Origin: an uncultured Bacteroidales bacterium
GTDB lineage: Bacteria > Bacteroidota > Bacteroidia > Bacteroidales > F082
Direction: 5' to 3'
Length of the DNA: 33,231 bases
NCBI GenBank assembly: GCA_937902805.1
Contig: CALEMB010000113.1
Span: 1-33,231 of the forward strand
The notes below the pieces were generated by a model, which made no database searches, was not told the DNA's origin, and saw only the letters and a program-made list of their open reading frames with translations. A program made the position numbers and the translations under genes. Below, in pieces: positions 7,264 to 14,517 of the stretch; position 1 is the first letter of the stretch; every line of letters begins with the position of its first letter.

Positions 7264-7334
7264 GACACGAGACTGCGAGACACGAGACACGGGACGGAAA
7301 AAGTCTCGCGTCCCGCGTCCCGAAGTCCCATGTC
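7264..7334. repeat. Compound GACACGAGAC / GTCTCGCGTCCC repeat downstream of tcdA
   Basis: Left half (7264-7295) has GACACGAGAC twice, 15 bases apart, then ACACGGGAC. Right half (7303-7334) is a loose inverted copy starting GTCTCGCGTCCCGCGTCCC. The halves can pair imperfectly around GGAAAAA. It is related to the element at 6490-6514 and fills most of the 104-base spacer before the phosphatase gene. Confidence 0.65.
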
Positions 7335-7351
7335 AATTAACAACATACAAC

Positions 7352-7810
7352 ATGAAAAAGATCCTCTTCATCTGTCACGGCAACATCTGCCGCAGTCCCA
7401 TGGCGGAGTTTGTAATGAAACGCCTCGTTGAAGAAGCGGGCCTGACCGAACAATTTGAAATCGCGTCAGCGGCCACTTCGACCGAAGAAATTGGCAACCC
7501 CGTTTATCCTCCAGCGCGGCGCAAGCTGGCAGAGCATGGCATCAGCTGCGAAGGCAAAAAGGCGAGAGTGATTACCAGAGACCAATACAATTATTATGAT
7601 TATATTGTAGCTATGGACCACGAAAACACGCTTGCCCTAAAATGGTTGTTTGGTAAGGACACCGACCATAAAATCAGCCTGTTGATGGATTACACCCACC
7701 GCCCTGGAGACGTGGCCGACCCTTGGTACACAGGCGACTTTGAGACCACTTGGGTGGATGTGTTGGAGGGATGCAAAGGGTTGTTGGATTATCTCACCAA
7801 GAAGAATTAA
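7352..7810 (+). CDS. Low-molecular-weight protein-tyrosine phosphatase
   Basis: This small cytosolic phosphatase of 152 residues has the P-loop CHGNICRS at 8-15 (CX5R, nucleophile Cys8, Arg14). The general acid Asp is in DPWYTGDF at about 123, where the usual motif is DPxY/F. Length matches the family. Possible roles are dephosphorylating tyrosine kinases of capsule synthesis or other phosphoproteins; the neighbours do not decide. Its TAA stop and the hydF stop share the same TTAA bases, so the two genes converge with a 4-base overlap. Confidence 0.93.
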   Translation: MKKILFICHGNICRSPMAEFVMKRLVEEAGLTEQFEIASAATSTEEIGNPVYPPARRKLAEHGISCEGKKARVITRDQYNYYDYIVAMDHENTLALKWLFGKDTDHKISLLMDYTHRPGDVADPWYTGDFETTWVDVLEGCKGLLDYLTKKN

Positions 7811-8994
7811 CGAAACGGCTCCATCACCCTGTCGAAAATACCATTCATATAAGCCAAAGCCATGCCGTAGTTGCTGATCGGGATACTTTGGTTAACAAAG
7901 AGATTTGTTCGGTTGAGTAACTGTTTGCGTGTGCTCATGCAGCCTCCACATTGGATGGCCATGGCATATTTTTCAGGATGTTCTATGGGAGAAAGACCTG
8001 CCACGTACTCGAAATGGATGTCCTTGCCTGTGAATTTCAATATCATGCGAGGCAACTTCACGCGACCGATATCCTCACAGGTGCTGTGGTGGGTACAGGA
8101 TTCGAGCAATAATACCGTGTCACCATCCTTCAGTTGCGAAAGATGCGGCGTACCTTTCACATAGTTATCAAAGTCGCCACGCAGTCGCGCCATGACGATG
8201 CTAAAACTGGTCAAAGGAATCTCAGGCGGGACGATTTTGCTCACATAGCCAAACACCTGGCTATCGGTGACGACCAAGGCAGGAGCGGGCATCGTTTCGA
8301 GATATTGCTGCAGGTGGGTCTCCTTGAGCACCACGCAGATGCACTCGTTGTCGAGCACGTCACGGATGGCCATCACCTGTGGAAGGATAAGGCGGCCTTC
8401 GGGCGCTTCAGAGTCGACGGGACAAACCAATACCACCACCTCGTTCGGCTTGATGATGCCTCCTAGGAGCGACACTTTCTGATAGGCACTCTCGGGAATG
8501 GTCTTTTTCAGCATTTCAACCAATGGTGCAATGTCATCGTTTCTAGAAACGCTGAAATCCAAAACTTTAGCGCCTGTGCTCTGCTCAATCACCGCCTTCA
8601 TGACGGCTAGAAGAGGCTCCTCGTCGGCCTTGTTGTGGACGATAAAGAACGGCACCGCCAGTTCCTTCATGCGCCTGACGAGTTGTTTTTCGGTCTCGTC
8701 AAATTGGTTGCCTGTGATGACCAAAATGGCGCAGTCGATTTCCTCCAGCACCTTCATCGTCTTCTCCACACGCTGTTGCCCCAGTTCGCCCACATCATCA
8801 GTGCCAGCCGTGTCGATGAGCACGCATGGCCCAACACCGAAAATCTCTATGCTTTTCTTGACGGGGTCGGTGGTCGTTCCTGCCGTGTCGCTTACGATAG
8901 CGATATTTTGTCCCGTCAACAGGTTAATGAGGCTGCTTTTGCCGCTGTTTCGGCGACCGAAAATGCCGATATGAGGTTTCAAATCCTTTGCCAT
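7807..8994 (-). CDS. hydF: [FeFe]-hydrogenase maturation GTPase HydF
   Basis: HydF is the GTPase scaffold on which HydE and HydG build the 2Fe H-cluster precursor before transfer to the hydrogenase. The 395-residue protein has an N-terminal GTPase domain (Walker A GRRNSGKSS at 13-21, switch TAGTTTDP, DTAGTDD, NKAD) and a C-terminal Fe-S domain with CTHHSTCEDIGR at about 299-310 and CGGCM at about 349-353, the diagnostic cluster ligands. A minus-strand TATTTTTG box sits about 27 bases before the ATG. Neither hydE, hydG nor a hydrogenase is in this window. Its presence implies an anaerobe that produces or consumes hydrogen. Confidence 0.96.
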   Translation of the reverse strand: MAKDLKPHIGIFGRRNSGKSSLINLLTGQNIAIVSDTAGTTTDPVKKSIEIFGVGPCVLIDTAGTDDVGELGQQRVEKTMKVLEEIDCAILVITGNQFDETEKQLVRRMKELAVPFFIVHNKADEEPLLAVMKAVIEQSTGAKVLDFSVSRNDDIAPLVEMLKKTIPESAYQKVSLLGGIIKPNEVVVLVCPVDSEAPEGRLILPQVMAIRDVLDNECICVVLKETHLQQYLETMPAPALVVTDSQVFGYVSKIVPPEIPLTSFSIVMARLRGDFDNYVKGTPHLSQLKDGDTVLLLESCTHHSTCEDIGRVKLPRMILKFTGKDIHFEYVAGLSPIEHPEKYAMAIQCGGCMSTRKQLLNRTNLFVNQSIPISNYGMALAYMNGIFDRVMEPFR

Positions 8995-9020
8995 TTTCCG
9001 TAGGTTTTATTTATTTTCTG

Positions 9021-9028
9021 CAAAAATA
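9021..9028 (-). promoter_or_regulatory. -7 box (TATTTTTG) of hydF
   Basis: TATTTTTG on the minus strand, 26 bases upstream of the hydF ATG, matches the TAnnTTTG consensus. Confidence 0.55.
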
Positions 9029-9079
9029 GAAAAAAGTTGCTTTGGGCGGGTTAAAAATTAAATAATTGATAATTAACAA

Positions 9080-9152
9080 TATATCCGACAGCAAACGACA
9101 ACAAACGATTACAGTCGACTACAAACGTTTATTCAACGGCTTAGTCTTGACA
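9080..9152 (+). repeat. 73-bp repeat with four 10-bp phased units, copy A, upstream of ssb
   Basis: Starting at 9086 the sequence reads CGACAGCAAA, CGACAACAAA, CGATTACAGT, CGACTACAAA and then CG, units exactly 10 bases apart. The block continues through TTCAACGGCTTAGTCTTGACA. It matches 16462-16534 at 70 of 73 positions with no gaps. A TACTTTG box follows at 9161-9167. One unit per DNA turn would put every unit on the same face of the helix, as in a multi-site operator. What binds it is unknown. Confidence 0.85.
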
Positions 9153-9160
9153 AGTGTTGT

Positions 9161-9167
9161 TACTTTG
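9161..9167 (+). promoter_or_regulatory. Candidate -7 box (TACTTTG) of ssb
   Basis: TACTTTG follows the 10-bp phased repeat and is aligned, without gaps, with AATTTTG at 16543-16549 in the second copy. It lies about 90 bases upstream of the ssb ATG. No clear -33 TTTG is seen at the normal distance. Confidence 0.45.
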
Positions 9168-9257
9168 CATCGTCAAACCGATTGGAACGGTCAATAGCCA
9201 TCCTCGGGGCAACACGACAAACTAAACTTATTCATTAATTACCAAACACACACAACT

Positions 9258-9596
9258 ATGAGTACAATGAGAAATTCGGTCATGCTGATTGGCCGCCCGG
9301 GTGCAGAACCTGAAGTGAAAATGTTCAACAACAGCAAAATGACGCGCTTCCGTCTTGCTGTAACGGAAAGCAAGAAGAACGCCAACGGAGAATGGGTCAA
9401 CGACACGCAATGGTTCCCAATTGTGGCATGGGGACCCGTCGCCGATCGCGTCGAAAAGAACGTGAAAAAAGGCAAAAGGATTGCCATTGATGGCGCTCTT
9501 CGCAATAACGAGTGGACTGACGACAAGGGTCAGCGACATACCGTTACCGAGGTCCTAGTCAAAGATTTGTTCCTGATTGATTTCGACAAAGACTGA
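9258..9596 (+). CDS. ssb: Short single-stranded DNA-binding protein
   Basis: This is an OB-fold protein that coats single-stranded DNA. The 112 residues cover only the OB domain: SVMLIGRPGAEPEVKMFNNSKMTRFRLAV, the aromatic block NDTQWFPIVAWG, and GKRIAIDGALRNNEWTDDKGQ. It ends in LIDFDKD and lacks the Gly/Pro-rich linker and the acidic DDDIPF-type tail by which normal SSB recruits RecG, RecO and other partners. It is therefore likely a second, specialised SSB; whether a full-length one exists elsewhere cannot be seen. ATG 9258 follows an A-rich leader, and the phased repeat and TACTTTG box lie upstream. A strong hairpin terminator follows the stop. Confidence 0.93.
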   Translation: MSTMRNSVMLIGRPGAEPEVKMFNNSKMTRFRLAVTESKKNANGEWVNDTQWFPIVAWGPVADRVEKNVKKGKRIAIDGALRNNEWTDDKGQRHTVTEVLVKDLFLIDFDKD

Positions 9597-9616
9597 TAAA
9601 AACTGTCTGGAAAACA

Positions 9617-9641
9617 AAAGGGACGGCCAAGCCGTCCCTTT
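9617..9641. terminator. Bidirectional terminator between ssb and the zinc-ribbon gene
   Basis: AAAGGGACGGC (9617-9627) and GCCGTCCCTTT (9631-9641) form a perfect 11-bp stem with a CAA loop. The plus side continues GTTTTTA, and the minus side CTTTTGTTTT is also T-rich. It lies between two convergent stops (9596 and 9646), so it can serve both. Confidence 0.85.
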
Positions 9642-9645
9642 GTTT

Positions 9646-10386
9646 TTATCCCGAAACCATAAACACACGAGGGTCTTTCCATTTGGAATGACGTAGTATC
9701 TCGTTGGTGAAATGGGTGCGGCTACCCACCTGTTCGAGCAGTTCCTTCGCCTTGTCGAACTGGCGCAACTCACGGTAAATCTCGGGCAACTCAAGGTCGA
9801 TTTGCTCCTCGGGATGCTTTTCGAGGAGGACTAACAAGCGCTTTAAGTTGTTGGTGAAATCCTTGTAGTTCTTGAGAAACAGCTTCTCGCCCTCAAGAAT
9901 CATCTTGCGGTTGCAGTGCCACACACCGAAACTCATGAATCCGTTGAGCCAGTATCTCAAACGCACATGCTGGTGGTTGCGGTGCAGGTCGTTGTAGGCC
10001 CACCACAAAAACCGACGCAGATAGATTTCCTTTTTCGGCTCATAATGGCTCTTCCTCAAAAAAGTCTTGTAATGGTTGACCAAAGCCATCCTCCCCTTAT
10101 TGTCGGAGAAGCTAACACCGAAGAAACGCCAGGTGTTCCAAGAATAGATTTCGGCATCAGGCTTGTCGAAGGTAATCAAAGGCTCAACAGGGTTTTCAAT
10201 CCAGAAGATATGGCCACACGAAGGGCACATGATCATCTTTTGTGGCGTGGTGATATAGTTGTCGTTCAAGACTTTACCATCGGAATACAAGATAGACTGA
10301 TTCACCATCTCGGCCTTCAGGTTGCGACCTTCGAGCCAAGCGTGGCAATGGGGGCATTGGAAATAAAACGAGTCGTATTTCAGCAT
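9646..10386 (-). CDS. Zinc-ribbon protein of unknown function
   Basis: The 246-residue protein has an N-terminal pair of CxxC knuckles, CPHC at 11-14 and CPSC at 54-57, which can bind one zinc ion. A middle part is rich in aromatic and basic residues (NHYKTFLRKSHYEPKKEIYLRRFLWWAYNDLHRNHQHVRLRYWL). The C-terminal helical region about 155-225 (LPEIYRELRQFDKAKELLEQVG) resembles a TPR unit. There is no signal peptide, so it is probably cytosolic. The layout recalls DUF2225-type proteins (zinc ribbon plus TPR), but I cannot confirm this. It lies 63 bases downstream of rnhA in the same orientation, and a repeat core (GTGAGCTTGTCGAAC) sits in that gap. Confidence 0.7.
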   Translation of the reverse strand: MLKYDSFYFQCPHCHAWLEGRNLKAEMVNQSILYSDGKVLNDNYITTPQKMIMCPSCGHIFWIENPVEPLITFDKPDAEIYSWNTWRFFGVSFSDNKGRMALVNHYKTFLRKSHYEPKKEIYLRRFLWWAYNDLHRNHQHVRLRYWLNGFMSFGVWHCNRKMILEGEKLFLKNYKDFTNNLKRLLVLLEKHPEEQIDLELPEIYRELRQFDKAKELLEQVGSRTHFTNEILRHSKWKDPRVFMVSG

Positions 10387-10392
10387 TCCTGT

Positions 10393-10409
10393 AGTGAGCT
10401 TGTCGAACT
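10393..10409. repeat. Partial TGAGCTTGTCGAA element in the rnhA spacer
   Basis: AGTGAGCTTGTCGAACT contains TGAGCTTGTCGAA, the exact reverse complement of the left arm TTCGACAAGCTCA at 527-539. It is a solo half-site just upstream of the zinc-ribbon gene start. Confidence 0.55.
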
Positions 10410-10449
10410 ATTATGTCTTGTATTTGGGGCGGTAAAAGTAGACAATTTT

Positions 10450-11091
10450 TCATTTCCTGCCGAAATCAGCGGGAATTTCGCCCCAAATTTCCGTTTTCCA
10501 CTTCAGAATCGGCACCTCTATGGCGTTCTCGTTCAGCCATTTCTCGGCACGGGCTATGAGTTCGAAAAGGTATTCGTTCTTGGCGTTGGGCTGCAGCTTG
10601 GTCTTGCATTTCTTCTGCTTAATCCATATCTGCGCGTTGACCGAGTCACTGTAAATGGGATAAGACACCTTTTTCTGCTTCTGCCATGCTAAAGCGTGGA
10701 CGATGGCCAAAAACTCGCCAATATTGTTGGTGCCGTTTTCGAAAACAGGACTCTTGAACAGCTGCACCGTCGTGGCTGGCTGCGTGCCAAAATCCACGAA
10801 AACACCCTGGTATTCCATCTTTCCCGGGTTGCCCGAACAAGCGGCATCCACGGCGATGGCAGGGCTGACAGGCTGCTCCTTGGCTTGCGACAGGACGACC
10901 ACAGGGGTCACATCCTTGCCCCAATAGTTGTCGGGACCTTCCTTGAAAGCAGTTTCGGCACTCGTGCGGTCGGGGAAGCCCTTGTATTTGGCTCCCTTGA
11001 AGCCTTCTATTTCCTTCTGGCAGACTTCCCAACGATCATAAACGCCTGGGTTACGACCTGTCCAAACGACATAAAACTTGTTTTTCGACAT
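10450..11091 (-). CDS. rnhA: Ribonuclease H with N-terminal viroplasmin-like domain
   Basis: The enzyme cuts RNA in RNA-DNA hybrids, helping to remove R-loops and primers. The 213 residues begin with a hybrid-binding domain of the caulimovirus viroplasmin/RNase H1 type (KFYVVWTGRNPGVYDRW, then FKGAKYKGFPDRTSAETAF; residues 5-50). A catalytic domain follows, with Asp in AVDAACSGNPG (about 80), Glu in NNIGEFLAIVHAL (about 126), Asp in YSDSVNA (about 149) and a C-terminal acidic residue near EIPADFG. This is the eukaryotic-like domain order used by many Bacteroidetes and Clostridia. The minus-strand box TACTTTTG lies 5 bases before the start codon, so the mRNA may be nearly leaderless. Confidence 0.92.
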   Translation of the reverse strand: MSKNKFYVVWTGRNPGVYDRWEVCQKEIEGFKGAKYKGFPDRTSAETAFKEGPDNYWGKDVTPVVVLSQAKEQPVSPAIAVDAACSGNPGKMEYQGVFVDFGTQPATTVQLFKSPVFENGTNNIGEFLAIVHALAWQKQKKVSYPIYSDSVNAQIWIKQKKCKTKLQPNAKNEYLFELIARAEKWLNENAIEVPILKWKTEIWGEIPADFGRK

Positions 11092-11096
11092 GGGCG

Positions 11097-11104
11097 CAAA
11101 AGTA
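11097..11104 (-). promoter_or_regulatory. -7 box (TACTTTTG) of rnhA
   Basis: TACTTTTG on the minus strand is followed by CGCCC and the rnhA ATG. The spacing predicts a leader of only a few bases. Confidence 0.55.
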
Positions 11105-11124
11105 GAAATTTTTTTCTACAATTT

Positions 11125-12219
11125 TTAGATACCCAAACAAATGTTCAACCCCTGTGCTGTGCGCACTAGATCACTGTCGAAGGTAACGAGATTGGGTTTG
11201 GAAACGGCTTCCTTCAGCGAGACGGCCACCAAGTCGGGATGATGATAGGCCACCATTTGACCAAACTGTCCGTTAAGCACCATCTCGAAGGCCTTCACGC
11301 CAAACTCGGCGGACAGAACGCGGTCATAAGCAATCGGCACGCCACCACGCTGCAGGTGACCAAGGGTGGTTTCGCGCATGTCGTGCGTAAAGCCTGCCGC
11401 CTTCATCTCTTCGATGAAACGACGACCTATGCCACCCAGTTTCTTGTTCTCGTAGCCGACCTCAGTGCTGATTTCATAGACCTGCTGGCCATCTTTGGGA
11501 CGAGCGCCTTCCGAAGCCACTACCACGGCAAAGCCACGGTCGTGGTTGAAGCGCTGCTCAAGACGGGCCTTCACCACATTAATGTCGTAAGGGAACTCCG
11601 GCAACAGACACACCTCGGCACCACCAGCGATAGCGGAATGCAAAGCAATCCAACCAGCATCGCGCCCCATTACTTCAAGGACGAAGACACGGTTGTGCGA
11701 AGCGGCTGTGGTGACCAGTTTGTCGACGGCCTCAGTGGCGATCTGCACAGCGGTTTGGAAACCGAAGGTGCATTCCGTCGATGAAAGGTCATTGTCGATG
11801 GTCTTGGGCACGCCGATGATGTTCAAACCCTTCTCGTAAAGCTTCTGCGAGATGCGTTGCGAGCCATCGCCGCCGATGCTGATAACGGCATCGATGCCCA
11901 TGTATTGCAGTTTGCGGAGCATCTCGTCACTGCGGTCAACGGTGCTCCATGTGCCGTCGGCATTTTTGACAGGCCAGTTGAACGGGCCACCCTTATTGGT
12001 GGTCTCAATGATGGTACCTCCACGAAAGTGTATGCCGCGCACCGCTTCGGGTGTCAGTCTGACAACCTCGGTAGGCTCCCAAAGGATGCCATTGTAGGCT
12101 TGTATGCTACCGAGCACTTCCCAATCTTTCTCTTGGGCGGCTCTCTTGACGATGGCGCGTATCACGGCGTTGAGACCGGGACAGTCGCCGCCACCAGTAA
12201 GGACTAATAGTCTTTTCAT
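11125..12219 (-). CDS. pfkA: 6-phosphofructokinase
   Basis: This glycolytic enzyme phosphorylates fructose 6-phosphate. The 364-residue protein starts KRLLVLTGGGDCPGLNAVIR, has GGDGSQRIS at about 116-124, PKTIDNDLS at about 138-146, and MGRDAGWIAL in the middle. In the PFK family the residue after GGD controls the phosphoryl donor: Gly (GGDGS) fits ATP, while Asp (GGDD) marks PPi enzymes. The loop PKTIDND has the Lys more usual in PPi or mixed-substrate clades, where E. coli PfkA has PGTIDND. The protein therefore looks like a group III, mixed-clade, probably ATP-using enzyme; that reading is inference. Its start is 12 bases after the lipoprotein stop, so the two are likely cotranscribed. Confidence 0.93.
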   Translation of the reverse strand: MKRLLVLTGGGDCPGLNAVIRAIVKRAAQEKDWEVLGSIQAYNGILWEPTEVVRLTPEAVRGIHFRGGTIIETTNKGGPFNWPVKNADGTWSTVDRSDEMLRKLQYMGIDAVISIGGDGSQRISQKLYEKGLNIIGVPKTIDNDLSSTECTFGFQTAVQIATEAVDKLVTTAASHNRVFVLEVMGRDAGWIALHSAIAGGAEVCLLPEFPYDINVVKARLEQRFNHDRGFAVVVASEGARPKDGQQVYEISTEVGYENKKLGGIGRRFIEEMKAAGFTHDMRETTLGHLQRGGVPIAYDRVLSAEFGVKAFEMVLNGQFGQMVAYHHPDLVAVSLKEAVSKPNLVTFDSDLVRTAQGLNICLGI

Positions 12220-12231
12220 ATTTATTGTTTC

Positions 12232-12684
12232 TTATTTCCAAATTTTCTCGATGCGGGTAGCCAGTTTCTTAATCGCACGGTCAACATCTTTTTGGCGCGT
12301 GAGAGCGAAACGGTTGGAAGAACGGCATGAAGCTACGGTCTTGCCCGTCATGTAATCTTCAAAACTGACACTAAGGGTGGATTTCTCTTCGCTGGAGGTG
12401 GCGGCATACTTCACAAGGACAATTCTTTCCTTCTGTTCCTCAGTTAAATCGTTCACACGTCGCTCACCCACCATTTTCAGGCGCGTGGATTCAATGGCGT
12501 CATAGATGCCTGGTTCGATTTCGATGTCGGTTTCGGTGCCATGAATTGTCTGGCTTTTCACAATGGAGGCATACTCATACTTGTTGAGGTTCACGCCCTT
12601 GGCAATCATGGTTTTGTCCGTTGAGCAGGAGCTTAATGCAAAGATTCCCAACAAGATGATGAGGTAGTTTTTTAAGTTTTTCAT
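12232..12684 (-). CDS. Small lipoprotein of unknown function
   Basis: This 150-residue protein has a lipoprotein signal: MKNLKNYLIILLGIFALSSC, with the lipid-modified Cys at residue 20 (lipobox LSSC). The mature part has alternating charged strands, and ends VDRAIKKLATRIEKIWK, an amphipathic helix. The general pattern (a strand-rich body with TGKTVASCRSS before a final helix) is loosely like DUF4136-type lipoproteins, but I do not recognise it firmly. It lies between aspS (20 bases upstream) and pfkA (12 bases downstream), all on the minus strand, so it is probably part of their operon. Location: inner or outer membrane, facing the periplasm. Confidence 0.75.
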   Translation of the reverse strand: MKNLKNYLIILLGIFALSSCSTDKTMIAKGVNLNKYEYASIVKSQTIHGTETDIEIEPGIYDAIESTRLKMVGERRVNDLTEEQKERIVLVKYAATSSEEKSTLSVSFEDYMTGKTVASCRSSNRFALTRQKDVDRAIKKLATRIEKIWK

Positions 12685-12704
12685 TGTTTTATTAATTTAT
12701 CGTT

Positions 12705-14459
12705 TTATTTCAAATTCAAAGCAATCTGCAACTCGTCCAACTGCTCTTGGGCAATCGGGGCGGGAGAGCCGCTCATCACGTCGCGACCAGCGTTATTCTT
12801 CGGGAAGGCGATGAAATCGCGGATGCTGTCGGCACCACCGAAAAGCGAGCAAAGACGGTCGAAGCCGAAGGCCAGACCAGCGTGAGGCGGTGCGCCATAC
12901 TCGAAGGCACCCATCAGGAAGCCGAACTGCTCCTGCGCCTTCTCATCGGTGAAGCCCAAGGTGTGGAACATCTTGTTCTGCAAGGTGCGGTCGTGGATAC
13001 GGATGGAACCACCACCAACCTCCACACCGTTCATCACGATGTCGTAGGCGTTGGCGCGGATGTCACCCCACTTCGTCGGGTCGTCGAGCAAAGCCTCGTC
13101 CTCGGGTTTCGGTGCAGTAAAGGGATGGTGCATGGCATAATAGCGTTGTGTCTCCTCATCCCATTCAAGCAGCGGGAAGTCGATGACCCACAAGGGTGCG
13201 TATTCATCTGGCTTGCGCAGGCCGAGTTGGTTGCCCATCTCCAGACGCAAGGCATTGAGCTGCACGCGAGTCTTCATGGCCTCGCCACAGAGGATGAGCA
13301 TCAGGTCGCCAGGCTTGGCACCGAACTTGTCGGCAATGACTTTTAGGTCTTCAGGAGTGTAGAACTTATCCACCGACGACTTGAACGAGCCATCGGTGTT
13401 GTATTTGACGTAGACCATGCCGCCAGCACCCACCTGTGGACGTTTCACGAACTCGGTGAGGGCATCGAGTTGCTTGCGAGTGTATTCCGAGCAGCCTTCG
13501 GCGCAGATACCGACAACCAAGTCGGCATTATCGAAGAGGCCGAAGCCCTTGCCTTTCACCACATCGTTCAGTTCCACAAACTTCATCCCAAAGCGGATGT
13601 CGGGCTTGTCGGAACCGTAGTATTTCATGGCATCGTGCCAGGTCATGCGCGGGAATTGACCAAATTCGAGGCCTTTCATCTCCTTGAAGAGGTGCTTAGC
13701 CAAGCCTTCGAAGGTGTTCAGCACATCCTCTTGCTCCACAAACGACATCTCGCAGTCGATTTGGGTGAACTCAGGCTGACGGTCAGCACGAAGGTCCTCA
13801 TCGCGGAAGCAACGCACAATCTGGAAATAACGGTCCATGCCAGCCACCATCAGCAGCTGCTTGTATTGCTGGGGACTCTGCGGCAGAGCATAGAACTCAC
13901 CGGGGTTCATACGGCTCGGCACCACGAAGTCACGGGCACCCTCAGGCGTGCTCTTGATAAGCATCGGGGTCTCGATTTCGAGGAAGTTGAGGTTGCTCAG
14001 GTAGTTGCGCACCAGCATAGCCATGCGGTGGCGCAGTTCGAGGTTCTGACGCACGGGATTGCGACGAATGTCCAAATAACGGTATTTCATACGAAGGTCG
14101 TCGCCGCCGTCGCTGACATCTTCGATGGTGAAAGGCGGGGTCTTACTGCTGTTGAGCAGTTTGAACTCACTGACTTTCAGCTCGATTTCTCCCGTCGGCA
14201 TGTTCGGGTTCTTCGACTCACGCTCGATGACGGTTCCCTTGGCCTGAATCACGTATTCACGCCCAAACGAACGAGCTTGTTCAAGGAGTTTCGGGTCGCT
14301 GCTGCCATCCAAAAAAAGTTGGGTGATGCCATAACGGTCGCGGAGGTCAATCCAAACGAGAGATCCTTTGTCGCGGGTGCGTTGCACCCAGCCGGCCAAT
14401 GTCACTTCCTTGCCGGCGTCGGCAAGACGAAGTTCGCCACAGGTATGTGTTCTGTACAT
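12705..14459 (-). CDS. aspS: Aspartyl-tRNA synthetase
   Basis: This class II synthetase charges tRNA-Asp. The 584 residues hold the N-terminal OB anticodon domain (GWVQRTRDKGSLVWIDLRDRYG), then class II motif 1 (LNFLEIETPMLIKSTPEGARDF), motif 2 (RCFRDEDLRADRQPEFTQID), the bacterial GAD insertion around 300-410, and motif 3 (GAPPHAGLAFGFDRL). Length and the GAD insertion match the bacterial type. No amidotransferase genes are visible, so whether the enzyme is discriminating (Asn versus Asp) cannot be judged here. The start codon follows an AT-rich spacer with a 15-bp tandem repeat. Confidence 0.97.
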   Translation of the reverse strand: MYRTHTCGELRLADAGKEVTLAGWVQRTRDKGSLVWIDLRDRYGITQLFLDGSSDPKLLEQARSFGREYVIQAKGTVIERESKNPNMPTGEIELKVSEFKLLNSSKTPPFTIEDVSDGGDDLRMKYRYLDIRRNPVRQNLELRHRMAMLVRNYLSNLNFLEIETPMLIKSTPEGARDFVVPSRMNPGEFYALPQSPQQYKQLLMVAGMDRYFQIVRCFRDEDLRADRQPEFTQIDCEMSFVEQEDVLNTFEGLAKHLFKEMKGLEFGQFPRMTWHDAMKYYGSDKPDIRFGMKFVELNDVVKGKGFGLFDNADLVVGICAEGCSEYTRKQLDALTEFVKRPQVGAGGMVYVKYNTDGSFKSSVDKFYTPEDLKVIADKFGAKPGDLMLILCGEAMKTRVQLNALRLEMGNQLGLRKPDEYAPLWVIDFPLLEWDEETQRYYAMHHPFTAPKPEDEALLDDPTKWGDIRANAYDIVMNGVEVGGGSIRIHDRTLQNKMFHTLGFTDEKAQEQFGFLMGAFEYGAPPHAGLAFGFDRLCSLFGGADSIRDFIAFPKNNAGRDVMSGSPAPIAQEQLDELQIALNLK

Positions 14460-14475
14460 ATTTCGAGATTTAAAA

Positions 14476-14505
14476 ATTCAAAGATTCAAAATTCAAAGAT
14501 TCAAA
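14476..14505. repeat. Two tandem copies of ATTCAAAGATTCAAA
   Basis: ATTCAAAGATTCAAA occurs at 14476-14490 and again at 14491-14505 with no spacer. Each is itself a doubled ATTCAAA. It fills the spacer between the dipeptidase stop and the aspS start, where a promoter might be expected; no TAnnTTTG box is seen. Confidence 0.7.
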
Positions 14506-14517
14506 GTTTTCTCCTAA

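Noticed and set aside
9086..9125. CRISPR-like or other spaced array
   Set aside because: Units are 10 bases with no spacers between them, so it is a phased tandem motif and not a CRISPR.
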